From: Chryseolinea soli
GTDB taxonomy: Bacteria > Bacteroidota > Bacteroidia > Cytophagales > Cyclobacteriaceae
Direction: 5' to 3'
Length of the DNA stretch: 64,000 bases
Assembly: GCF_003589925.1 (NCBI RefSeq)
Contig: NZ_CP032382.1
Location: 5,518,001-5,582,000, forward strand
The translations under genes and the position numbers were made by a program. This document shows positions 18,338 through 26,323 of the stretch, piece by piece. Numbering within the stretch: position 1 is the first letter of the stretch; every line of letters starts with the position of its first letter. Under the pieces are notes generated by a model, which was given only the letters and a program-made list of their open reading frames with translations, was not told the origin of the DNA and searched no databases.

Positions 18338-19051
18338 TCAGTGCATATACCGTTCTACAATAAAATCCTGCAGGTTGATGACGGAGAGATAGAAAATCAG
18401 TCCGCAGGCGATAGCCTTCAGGATCACTTTCCATTTTGCCTGATACAGGAAGAAGTTTTTAAAGGTGAATACGGTATACACCAAAAAACACGGCAGTTCA
18501 ATGTAGCGGGTCTCCAGCGCTGGCCAGATCAATTTTAGAAACTGGATCAGCATGACCATCAGGAAAAAGATCGAAAGCATATACAGCTGCATCACGCCGA
18601 TCTCGGCAAATCCGAATTCACTGTTGTAAAAGAAGAGCCAGGTCAGCAACGCGCTTGCCGGAATGATGACTAGCAGCATCATGACCAGGTATTTATTAAA
18701 GAACGCCATCTCGCTTCCCCCGCCCACGTGATGGTAATGCAAGATCACATAGTTGATCCAATACAGCCCCAGGGCTGCCACGGACGCGGCGACGAAGTAC
18801 ATGGAAAAAGGCTTTTGATGCCGGTTCCGGTTCCCGGCCAGGAAGTCACGCTGCATGGTGCCGGGAGAGGTGATGAGATGTTTTAGCGTGTAGCCGATGC
18901 CCTTATCCAGGTGCGTAAAAAAATGGAACACCTCGTGGAGCAGGTAGGGCAGGGTCACCTTCTTGATCACGAGAGACTGCCCGCAGTTGCTGCAAAATTT
19001 CCCTGTACCTTCCGTTTGACAAGCCCTACAGGTCGTGGATGTCGAATTCAT
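18338..19051 (-). CDS. DUF3667-family membrane protein with N-terminal zinc ribbon
   Basis: The start was set at ATG 19051 (MNSTSTTCRACQTEGTGKFC). Further upstream codons are possible but weaker. The 237-residue product has a four-cysteine ribbon (CxxC...CxxC, residues 8-24), then the family's conserved segment VFHFFTHLDKGIGYTLKHL followed by a proline-glycine turn, and five or so membrane segments. DUF3667 proteins are widespread in Bacteroidota; their role is unknown. It faces prs tail to tail, with about 45 bases between and no obvious terminator. Confidence 0.78.
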   Translation of the reverse strand: MNSTSTTCRACQTEGTGKFCSNCGQSLVIKKVTLPYLLHEVFHFFTHLDKGIGYTLKHLITSPGTMQRDFLAGNRNRHQKPFSMYFVAASVAALGLYWINYVILHYHHVGGGSEMAFFNKYLVMMLLVIIPASALLTWLFFYNSEFGFAEIGVMQLYMLSIFFLMVMLIQFLKLIWPALETRYIELPCFLVYTVFTFKNFFLYQAKWKVILKAIACGLIFYLSVINLQDFIVERYMH

Positions 19052-19283
19052 TTTAAGGTCGTTATAACCAAATATAATGGAAACGGTGTGGATTTCCCCG
19101 CGAGATTTCGGCACAGTCCTATGAAGTTTTAATGAACTAATTTGTCATCTCGCTAGTCTGCACACCGGTCCAGCCTTAGGGACGACACTTCATCCACCCC
19201 ATACCACAGTTCGGTAACTCGCGTTCGCAAAACCTCTTCTTTGCATGAATCTTTGACGTGTAAGCCCTAAAAACAGGCAACGT

Positions 19284-21434
19284 ATGAAGATACTTTTTAC
19301 CCTTTGCTTTCTTTTTCCCCTGGCTGCCCTGGCGCAGACCACACTTTCCGGAAAGATCCTGGACGACAAAGGCGAGGGCATCCCCGGCGCCAACGTGGTG
19401 CTGGAGGGCACCTATGACGGCGGTACCACTGACGTGGAAGGCAAATTCCAGTTCACCACCACCGAGCAAGGGAAACACGTGTTGGTGGTTTCGTTCGTCG
19501 GTTACAAAGAATACCGGCAAGCAGTAGCCCTTGAGGGTAGCCCGATCGTTGTTGACACCCGGCTGGAAGAGACCATTAACGAACTGGAGGTCGTCACCAT
19601 CAATGCCGGCGCTTTCACGGCCAGTGATGCCTCGCGCCGAACGGTGTTCAAAGCGCTGGACATTGCCACCACTGCCGGTGCCACGGCTGACATTGCGGGA
19701 GCGCTCAATACGCTGCCGGGCACGCAGAAAGTAGGGGAGAGCGGCCGTCTTTTTGTTCGCGGCGGCGATAGCAACGAGACACGCACGTTTATCGACGGCA
19801 TGCTGGTGTTGGATGCCTATGGCCCGTCGGCGCCCAACACCCCTTCGCGTGGCAGGTTCCTGCCGTTTATGTTCAAAGGTGTGAGCTTTAGCACCGGGGG
19901 ATATTCGGCTGAATACGGTCAGGCGCTCTCGTCCGTGTTGGCGCTGGATTCGAAAGACGAGGCCGCGATGACCCGCACGGATATCGGCATTCTTTCCGTG
20001 GGCGCGGATGTGGCGCATACGCAGGCCTGGGATGGTGGTTCTATGGCGGCCAAGGTGCAGTACACCAACATCCGTCCCTATTTCGGGTTGATCAATCAAC
20101 GGATCGATTGGAAAACGGCGCCCGCTTCTATAGAAGGCATCGGCGCCTTCCGGCAGAAAGTCGGCAAACAGGGCATGGTGAAGGTGTATGGGAACTTCAA
20201 TCATTCCGATTACTCCCTGTATAACCACGATATCAACGACTATAACCACCTCACGGTCTACGATCTGGTCAACAACTACCGATACCTGAACGGCTTCTAC
20301 AAGACCGTGCTGAATGAAAAGTGGAACGTGCGCGGCGGCCTTTCCTATACGTCCATCGAAAACAACAATTGGACTGGGTTGGACCATACGGTGGAAACAC
20401 AAAAGGGCGCCCACGCGAAAACGGTGTTCGAGGGCTCGCTGTCGGACAAGGCGGAATTGCGCACCGGGGTGGAAGTGATTCAAAGAAACTATGACCAGGT
20501 CAATGACCTGAATGCAGGGCAGGATTACACGTTGTCCTTCAACGAGGTGATCACCGCTGGCTTTGCCGAGATGGATCTGTACACCAGCAATGCGTTTGTG
20601 ATGCAGGGTGGTTTGCGTTCAGAATACAATAGCCTGAATAAAAAAATCAGCATCGACCCCCGGCTGTCGTTGGCCTACAAGACGGGCAAAAGCAGCCAGA
20701 TCCATTTTGCCTATGGCTCCTTTCGTCAAACGGCCAAGAACGAGTTGGTGCGGATCGATCACCAATTGGGAGCCGAAAAAGCCGAGCACTTTATTTTGAA
20801 TTACCAGATCATGGAGAACAACCGGACGCTGCGTGTGCAAGGCTACTACAAACGCTATCGCGACCTGGTGAAATACGTGAACGGCGACCCCATGCAATTG
20901 GCCAACACGGGCGACGGCTATGCCAAAGGACTTGAGTTCTTTTGGAGAGACAACCGGACCGTGCGCAACCTCGACTATTGGGTATCCTATTCTTACCTCG
21001 ACACGCAACGCGACTACCTGGATTCTCCCTACCGCGCCACCCCCAGCTTTGCATCCGCCCATAATTTCTCGGTGGTGACGAAATATTTCTTTACCGATGT
21101 CCGGACCCAACTCGGTCTCACGTATTCCTACACCTCGGGCCGCCCATACAACGACCCCAATGCCGATACATTCAACGGGGGTAAGACACCCTATTATTCC
21201 GACCTGAGCGTGAATGTGTCGTATCTGCCCAAGCCTTACATCATCGTCCACCTGTCGTGCACGAATGTGCTCGGTCGCGATAACATCTTCGGCTACGAGT
21301 ACAGCACTTCGCCCGATGCGCAAGGGACTTTCAACAGCCGGCCTATACGCCAACCCGCGCCGCGCTTTTTGTTCCTGGGCATTTTCATTACGCTGTCAAA
21401 AGATAAAACCACCAATCAATTGCCTACACTATAA
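19284..21434 (+). CDS. TonB-dependent outer-membrane receptor
   Basis: The 716-residue protein has a signal peptide (to ALAQ, residue 18), a carboxypeptidase-D-like domain (about 20-95, with PGANVVLEGTYDGGTTDVEG), a plug domain with the markers LNTLPGTQKVGESGRLFVRGGD and FIDG, and a barrel with alternating aromatic strands. It ends a little after FLFLGIFITLSKD rather than exactly at an aromatic. It is shorter than the SusC protein and lacks STN and a SusD neighbour, so it resembles the smaller receptors used for metals, cofactors or small ligands. A TPR protein gene follows after 45 nt. Ligand unknown. Confidence 0.9.
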   Translation: MKILFTLCFLFPLAALAQTTLSGKILDDKGEGIPGANVVLEGTYDGGTTDVEGKFQFTTTEQGKHVLVVSFVGYKEYRQAVALEGSPIVVDTRLEETINELEVVTINAGAFTASDASRRTVFKALDIATTAGATADIAGALNTLPGTQKVGESGRLFVRGGDSNETRTFIDGMLVLDAYGPSAPNTPSRGRFLPFMFKGVSFSTGGYSAEYGQALSSVLALDSKDEAAMTRTDIGILSVGADVAHTQAWDGGSMAAKVQYTNIRPYFGLINQRIDWKTAPASIEGIGAFRQKVGKQGMVKVYGNFNHSDYSLYNHDINDYNHLTVYDLVNNYRYLNGFYKTVLNEKWNVRGGLSYTSIENNNWTGLDHTVETQKGAHAKTVFEGSLSDKAELRTGVEVIQRNYDQVNDLNAGQDYTLSFNEVITAGFAEMDLYTSNAFVMQGGLRSEYNSLNKKISIDPRLSLAYKTGKSSQIHFAYGSFRQTAKNELVRIDHQLGAEKAEHFILNYQIMENNRTLRVQGYYKRYRDLVKYVNGDPMQLANTGDGYAKGLEFFWRDNRTVRNLDYWVSYSYLDTQRDYLDSPYRATPSFASAHNFSVVTKYFFTDVRTQLGLTYSYTSGRPYNDPNADTFNGGKTPYYSDLSVNVSYLPKPYIIVHLSCTNVLGRDNIFGYEYSTSPDAQGTFNSRPIRQPAPRFLFLGIFITLSKDKTTNQLPTL

Positions 21435-21479
21435 ATCGATCTCTCTAAAAAAAAATCTTTCACCCAAAACAACAAAACT

Positions 21480-22133
21480 ATGAAACTCGCTATGTTCACC
21501 TATCGCCTCCTCGTGTTGCTTACCCTCGTTCTTCCGGCCGCCGTTATGGCTGCCGATGACAAATACACGGAAACCATGCAGAAGAATATCAACATTGTCT
21601 ACACCGCCACGGCACCCGCCGAGTTGCAAAATGCAGTGAATACGCTGGAACGCATTGGCGCGGCAGAGAAGTCGAAGTGGGAGCCATTCTACTACGCTTC
21701 TTTTGGTTATGTGATGATGGCCAACAAGGAAAGCGACGCATCCAAGAAAGACACGTACCTTGACCAGGCCACCGCCGCCTTGGCAAAAGCCCAGGCCTTG
21801 CGCCCGAATGATTCCGAGATCGTGGCCATGGAAGGATTCATCCACATGATCCGCATCAACGTTGATCCCGCCACGCGCGGCCAACAATATTCTGGCCTGG
21901 CCACGCAAAACTTCCGCAAAGCCGTAAGCCTGAATCCCGAAAACCCGCGCGCGTTGGCCCTGCTCGCCCAGATCCAATTCGGCACCGCCGCCTTCTTCGG
22001 CTCCCCCGCCACCGAAGCCTGCGCCACCAACACCCAGGCCCTCGAAAAATTCGAAACCTTCAAACCCGCCGACGCCCTAGCCCCCCGTTGGGGCAAAGGC
22101 ATGGCGGAAAGCATGAAAGAAAAATGTAAATAG
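21480..22133 (+). CDS. periplasmic TPR-like protein
   Basis: The 217-residue product has a signal peptide (cleaved near VMAAD). Helical repeats resembling tetratricopeptides follow, seen in YLDQATAALAKAQALRPND and AVSLNPENPRALALLAQIQ. Two cysteines near the C-terminus (A-C-A-T-N and E-K-C-K) could form a disulfide. It is 45 nt behind the TonB receptor and probably cotranscribed with it. An accessory periplasmic role for that receptor is a guess from position. Confidence 0.7.
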   Translation: MKLAMFTYRLLVLLTLVLPAAVMAADDKYTETMQKNINIVYTATAPAELQNAVNTLERIGAAEKSKWEPFYYASFGYVMMANKESDASKKDTYLDQATAALAKAQALRPNDSEIVAMEGFIHMIRINVDPATRGQQYSGLATQNFRKAVSLNPENPRALALLAQIQFGTAAFFGSPATEACATNTQALEKFETFKPADALAPRWGKGMAESMKEKCK

Positions 22134-22159
22134 TACTACCGTAACCGGGAGTCTTGCAT

Positions 22160-22183
22160 AACCCCAGGCTTTAGCCTGGGGTT
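22160..22183. repeat. 10-bp stem hairpin after the TPR gene
   Basis: aaccccaggc at 22160-22169 and gcctggggtt at 22174-22183 form a perfect stem with loop ttta. No T-tract follows, so it may be a palindromic repeat or a weak terminator or mRNA 3'-end stabiliser for the receptor/TPR operon. Confidence 0.55.
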
Positions 22184-22320
22184 CAGGCACCCACCCACAC
22201 CCAGGCGCCGAGCACGCACTTGCTAGAAGTAAGATCGTTCATGACGCCGATATCACCGAACCCTGCTCGACGCACCGACGCCGGGATCATCCTTGAGAGT
22301 ACACTAATTTTTTTACAACT

Positions 22321-22728
22321 ATGACACCTGAAGCAAAACTCATGTCCGGCATCACCCTCCTCACCATTCCCTCCATCGAATACGGCGGCTACTTTCTGTT
22401 GACCGTGCTCTCCGGAAAATTCAAAGGTGCGGAGTTCACCGGTTTTCAAAAGTCCATGTTCCGCGCCGGCCACGCACACGCCGGTGTGATCGTCATCCTG
22501 TCGCTCGTCTGCCAGGTGCTGGCCGACGATGCAAACTTGTCCATCGTCTTGTTGTGGCTCGTCCGTGCCGGCGTTCCCACGGCGGCCTTGCTCATCAGTG
22601 GCGGCTTTTTCTTTTGTGCCCTCGACAAAGGAGCAACCCAGCCCAACGGGCTCATCAAACTTATTTACACCGGTATTTTTGTTTTGGCCGCTGCGCTTAT
22701 TATTCTTGGTGTTGGATTGCTGCGCTAA
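22321..22728 (+). CDS. small integral membrane protein, four helices, unknown function
   Basis: The 135-residue product has about four membrane segments (residues 8-30, 50-68, 75-98 and 113-133). Conserved-looking polar spots such as FRAGHAHAG and the tyrosine-rich SIEYGGYF lie near the membrane faces. The histidines in GHAHAG might bind a metal or heme, which is not demonstrated. I know similar short proteins in Bacteroidota but no function for them. The histidine kinase gene starts 23 nt downstream, so it may be cotranscribed with the two-component pair. Confidence 0.55.
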   Translation: MTPEAKLMSGITLLTIPSIEYGGYFLLTVLSGKFKGAEFTGFQKSMFRAGHAHAGVIVILSLVCQVLADDANLSIVLLWLVRAGVPTAALLISGGFFFCALDKGATQPNGLIKLIYTGIFVLAAALIILGVGLLR

Positions 22729-22751
22729 GCCATCCTCCGAAACCGACCGGC

Positions 22752-23768
22752 ATGAATTTCTTCACGTACCTCAAAGGACGTCTCATCGTGATTCCCTGGC
22801 TTCTCCTCGGCGGCCTGGTGATGACGTATTTCGAATGCCGCACCTGCCGCATTTCGCTGGAGACGTTCCTTGTCGTGTCTTCCTTCATTGTCACGTCGTG
22901 GTTCTTTATGTGGTTCGGTAACGAGTACCTCTCCGAATACCTCTCCGAGAAGATCGCGTGGATCAAGGCACCGGTGAAGCGCTTCCTGTGGGGCATCGTC
23001 GTTACGGTCGTCTATACGGTTGCCGCCATCACCGGGCTCATTTATTTTTTCGAGGCTGTCTACAACCGGAATTTTTCCTCTGTCGAAGACACACTTTTCA
23101 CAACCCTCGCCATCACATTGATCATCAATCTGTTCATGACCGGCCGCTCGTTTCTCATCAACTGGCGAAAAACCATCGTGGAAGCGGAAAAATTTCAGAG
23201 AGAAAGTGCCGTCGCCAAATATGAAAGCCTGAAGAACCAGGTGAACCCCCACTTCCTTTTCAACTCTTTCAATGCACTGAGCAACCTGGTCTACGAAGAC
23301 CCCGACAAAGCCGTGAAGTTCATCAAACAACTCTCGGATGTCTACCGCTATGTGCTCGACACGCGCGACAAGGAGGCCGTGAACCTTGAGGAAGAACACA
23401 AATTCCTGGAGGCCTACCTGTTTCTGCAACAGATCCGCTTTGGCGACAAGCTGAAACTGGACGTGCGGCTTGCCCACGTGAAAAGCATGGTGGCGCCGTT
23501 GGTGTTGCAGATGCTGGTGGAGAACGCTATCAAACACAACGAGATCTCGGAGGACAATCCGCTGACCATCCGCGTCTACGAGGATGCCGGCTACATCGTG
23601 GTGGAAAACAATCTACAAAAGAAGTCACTCACGCTGGAAGATTCTCCAGGCATCGGGTTGGACAACATTGTGAAGCGATACGCCTTTCTCAGCGACCGGA
23701 AGGTGGAGATCCAGCAACAAGATCGTTTCCTCGTAAAACTCCCCATCATTCCCGTCACCGCCGCATGA
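22752..23768 (+). CDS. LytS-type sensor histidine kinase
   Basis: The start was set at ATG 22752 (MNFFTYLKGRLIVIPW), because the open frame upstream overlaps the preceding gene. The 338-residue kinase has four membrane segments in the first 135 residues and a short coiled linker. The His_kinase domain contains H167 in the NPHFLFNSFN box, the N box VENAIKHNE and the G box SPGIGLDNI. It lacks an obvious periplasmic sensor domain, as is usual for this Bacteroidota group. Its stop overlaps the start of the response regulator gene by ATGA, so the two are cotranslated and form a cognate pair. Confidence 0.9.
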   Translation: MNFFTYLKGRLIVIPWLLLGGLVMTYFECRTCRISLETFLVVSSFIVTSWFFMWFGNEYLSEYLSEKIAWIKAPVKRFLWGIVVTVVYTVAAITGLIYFFEAVYNRNFSSVEDTLFTTLAITLIINLFMTGRSFLINWRKTIVEAEKFQRESAVAKYESLKNQVNPHFLFNSFNALSNLVYEDPDKAVKFIKQLSDVYRYVLDTRDKEAVNLEEEHKFLEAYLFLQQIRFGDKLKLDVRLAHVKSMVAPLVLQMLVENAIKHNEISEDNPLTIRVYEDAGYIVVENNLQKKSLTLEDSPGIGLDNIVKRYAFLSDRKVEIQQQDRFLVKLPIIPVTAA

Positions 23769-24529
23769 ACATCCTCATCATCGAAGACGAGCCGCAAGCC
23801 GCCAAACGGCTGGAGACCCTGGTGAAAACCCTCGAACCGGGGGCTACCGTGCTGCGCAAGATCGACACCGTAAAAAACGCTGTGGCCTGGATAAAAAGCA
23901 ACCCGGCGCCCGACCTCATCTTCATGGACATCCAACTGGCCGATGGCATCAGCTTCCAGGTATTTGAGCAATGCGAGGTGCTTTCCCCTGTCATCTTCAC
24001 CACGGCCTATGACGAATATGCGCTGAAGGCCTTCAAGGTAAACAGCATCGACTATATCCTGAAGCCCGTTGACCAGGAGGAATTGTCGGCGGCGTTGACA
24101 AAATTCCGGCGCCTCGTAAAAGCGGAGGCCGCGCCCCAGCATGCCGTGCTGGACAACATCGGGAAGGCGATTGCCATGCTGACAAAGAAATATAAAACCC
24201 GCTTTGTCATGAAAGTGGGCGAGCATTTGAAGTCGGTGGAGGTGGAGGATATCTTGTTTTTTTTAAGCCTGGAGAAGACCACGTTTTGTCACAGTCGCGA
24301 TGGGCGGAAAAACATCCTGGACTACACGCTGGATCAGGTGGAGGGGCTGGTGGATCCGGAGCGTTTTTTTCGGATCAACCGGAAGTATATTGTGAGTGCG
24401 GACGCTATACAGGATATGATTCATTATACGAATAGCCGGTTGAGGTTGGTGTTGAAGAACTCGGATGATCCGGAGGTGATTGTGGCGAGGGAGAGGGTGC
24501 AGGAGTTTAAGGACTGGTTGGATCGGTAG
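23765..24529 (+). CDS. LytTR-family response regulator
   Basis: The 254-residue protein has a receiver domain (residues 1-120) with the acidic pocket E7/D8, phosphoacceptor D55 (LIFMDIQ) and the conserved lysine in YILKP. A LytTR DNA-binding domain follows (about 148-252: GEHLKSVEVEDILFF, then FFRINRKYIVS). It is the cognate partner of the upstream kinase, overlapping it by 4 nt. LytTR proteins bind pairs of direct repeats; the targets are not visible here. Confidence 0.92.
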   Translation: MNILIIEDEPQAAKRLETLVKTLEPGATVLRKIDTVKNAVAWIKSNPAPDLIFMDIQLADGISFQVFEQCEVLSPVIFTTAYDEYALKAFKVNSIDYILKPVDQEELSAALTKFRRLVKAEAAPQHAVLDNIGKAIAMLTKKYKTRFVMKVGEHLKSVEVEDILFFLSLEKTTFCHSRDGRKNILDYTLDQVEGLVDPERFFRINRKYIVSADAIQDMIHYTNSRLRLVLKNSDDPEVIVARERVQEFKDWLDR

Positions 24530-24548
24530 GGTTTGGTAAGGGAGAGAT

Positions 24549-24700
24549 GTTGTTGGTGGGACACCAACAACGGTGTTGGTTGGATGTGGCGTGGTATGGA
24601 AAATGTTTTAGGTGATGGGTACTAACGATGGCGTTGATTGGGGTGCGGGATGGAAATGTCTGTTGGTGGGACATCTAGAACGGTATCTGATGGCGTTGAT
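24549..24700. repeat. hairpin plus direct repeats in the gap between two regulators
   Basis: gttgttggtg, loop gga, caccaacaac (24549-24571) is a perfect 10-bp stem with a 3-base loop. The words tgttggtgggaca, aacggt and gatggcgttgat recur about 110 bases later (24660-24705), so the gap holds two diverged copies of a unit. The first may act as a terminator for the LytTR operon, though no T-run follows. Confidence 0.5.
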
Positions 24701-24768
24701 CACGTGCCATGCTGCCGGTTGATTTTCCGGTTAGGCGGTTGGGCTGGGGTGGGCACACCCAGGCTGCG

Positions 24769-25179
24769 TTAATTTTTGTTGATGAGTTTTTTTAGTTCTT
24801 CGATGTCGGATTGTTTCAGGGGCTTGGTGATGAATTGGATCACGTTGGTGTAGGAGAATGCCTGGTCGCGGTCTTTCATGCTGTTGGAGCTGGTGAGGAC
24901 GACGATCTTGGACTTGACCTTGATTTTTTCGGGGAGTTCCTTGAAGGTCTTCAGAAAAGAAAATCCATCGATTTCGGGCATGTTCAAATCAAGGAAAATG
25001 ATGTCGGGGGCGGCTTCGCCGTTGATGTTCTTTAGCCATGACAAGGCTTCCTCGGCAGATCTGTAAAGGAATAGCTCAGAAGAGAAATTATAGACTTCCA
25101 GAAACCGACGCTGTATGAACAGATCTATGTCACTGTCGTCAATCAACACTGTTTTATCTACAAGAGTTGGCTTGGGCAT
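24769..25179 (-). CDS. stand-alone receiver-domain response regulator
   Basis: The 136-residue protein is a single CheY-like receiver: acidic pair D14/D15, phosphoacceptor D64 (IIFLDLNMPEIDG), a T/S switch residue in VVLTSS and the lysine in ITKPL. It has no output domain, so it probably works by protein contact or as a phosphorelay intermediate. It faces the LytTR operon, but its own start is far from that operon and it need not belong to it. The lipoprotein gene diverges from its 5' side. Confidence 0.88.
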   Translation of the reverse strand: MPKPTLVDKTVLIDDSDIDLFIQRRFLEVYNFSSELFLYRSAEEALSWLKNINGEAAPDIIFLDLNMPEIDGFSFLKTFKELPEKIKVKSKIVVLTSSNSMKDRDQAFSYTNVIQFITKPLKQSDIEELKKLINKN

Positions 25180-25319
25180 AACACTTTTTCAAAGGTGCAT
25201 TATTAAACTTAGTAAAAAGTACGCAAAAGGGGAAAAAATCATTTAAAATTATAAAACGCGGGTTTTAAAGCTTTGAAAAATGTAGTAAAATTGAAACTCT
25301 AAACACCTAAGCATTAACC

Positions 25320-26207
25320 ATGAAATTCAAACACCTCCTTTATTTCTCTTTTAGCGCCCTGATAGCCACGGGTTTGGCTTCATGTGGAAAGTCTTCCAGC
25401 GAAAAAGATCAGAACTCTTCCGATTTCAAAGCAGCCGAAGACAGTTTGTCGAAACGAATCGAAGAAGTTGTCTATAATATCCCTTCGCCCACCGAAATTC
25501 CCTATTTACTCCAGAATACGGGCGCAGAATTCAACGAGAGTCTCATCAACGCCCGTACGAAAGTTGACCAATATGCCACCCGCACCGACAAGGCAGCCCT
25601 GAACCTCGGTGTATATGCCGCCGACATCGGCTACCTGAGCTCGTATGACAAAACCCAGGAAGCCATCGACTACCTCAATTCAGCCAAAACCCTGGCCGAT
25701 AACATGGGGGTGATCGGTACTTTCGATGCGGACGTGCTGAAGCAGCTTGAGGCCAATATCTCCAACAAAGATTCCCTGACCAAGATCCTCGACGCGACCA
25801 TGAAGAAAACGGAAGATTTCCTGAAGGACGACAACCGCACCAAGCTGTCGGCCCTGGTCATCACCGGAAGCTTTATCGAAGGTCTTTACATTTCCACAGG
25901 CCTTGTGAAATCGTATCCCAAAGACCTCAAGGAAAGCGAACGTAACATTGTGTTAACGGACCTGATGCGCGTTATCCTGCAACAAAAGAAATCGGTTTCC
26001 GAATTGCTGAAAATGCTTAGCGCAACAGAACAAACCGAATCGGTAACACCTATCGTAGCCGACCTGAAGTCCCTGGAAACTGCCTACACGGCCCTCAACA
26101 TCGAAGAACAGATCAAGAACAATAAAGGAAGCCTGGTGCTTAGCGATAAGAACCTGATCGACATCACCAACATCGTCGACAAAATCCGCAAAGGCATCAC
26201 CGAGTAA
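25320..26207 (+). CDS. lipoprotein of unknown function, helical
   Basis: The 295-residue product has a lipoprotein signal ending GLASC (C22). A charged linker (GKSSSEKDQNSSDFKAAEDS) follows, then a soluble, all-helical domain with segments such as NLGVYAADIGYLSSYDK and DRTNxxSALVITGSFIEGLYI-like helices. I know of similar Bacteroidota proteins only as hypotheticals. It is monocistronic, closed by a strong terminator 24 nt downstream. The 5' gap is AT-rich. Confidence 0.65.
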   Translation: MKFKHLLYFSFSALIATGLASCGKSSSEKDQNSSDFKAAEDSLSKRIEEVVYNIPSPTEIPYLLQNTGAEFNESLINARTKVDQYATRTDKAALNLGVYAADIGYLSSYDKTQEAIDYLNSAKTLADNMGVIGTFDADVLKQLEANISNKDSLTKILDATMKKTEDFLKDDNRTKLSALVITGSFIEGLYISTGLVKSYPKDLKESERNIVLTDLMRVILQQKKSVSELLKMLSATEQTESVTPIVADLKSLETAYTALNIEEQIKNNKGSLVLSDKNLIDITNIVDKIRKGITE

Positions 26208-26230
26208 TTTCAAACGTCTGAAAGGAAAGC

Positions 26231-26267
26231 AAGGGACTGGTTCAAACGCCAGTCCCTTATTTTTTTT
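26231..26267 (+). terminator. Rho-independent terminator
   Basis: aagggactgg (26231-26240) pairs perfectly with ccagtccctt (26249-26258) across an 8-base loop, followed by at and seven T. It closes the lipoprotein gene and insulates the ABC transporter gene. Confidence 0.9.
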
Positions 26268-26323
26268 CAGCCCATACCGGATACGGCATCTTTAATTATC
26301 TTTAGGAACAGACATCCATTTTT

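Noticed and set aside
19176..20483. 435-codon minus-strand ORF
   Set aside because: It is antisense to the TonB receptor gene, rich in R, H and V as expected from a shadow of a GC-rich gene, and has no recognisable domain.
22554..22751. N-terminal extension of the histidine kinase
   Set aside because: It would overlap the preceding membrane-protein gene by about 175 bases; the frame is open by chance and ATG 22752 fits the first membrane segment.
26290..26304. Possible -7 box (tatctttag) ahead of the ABC gene
   Set aside because: No TTG at the right distance upstream; too weak to list as a promoter.
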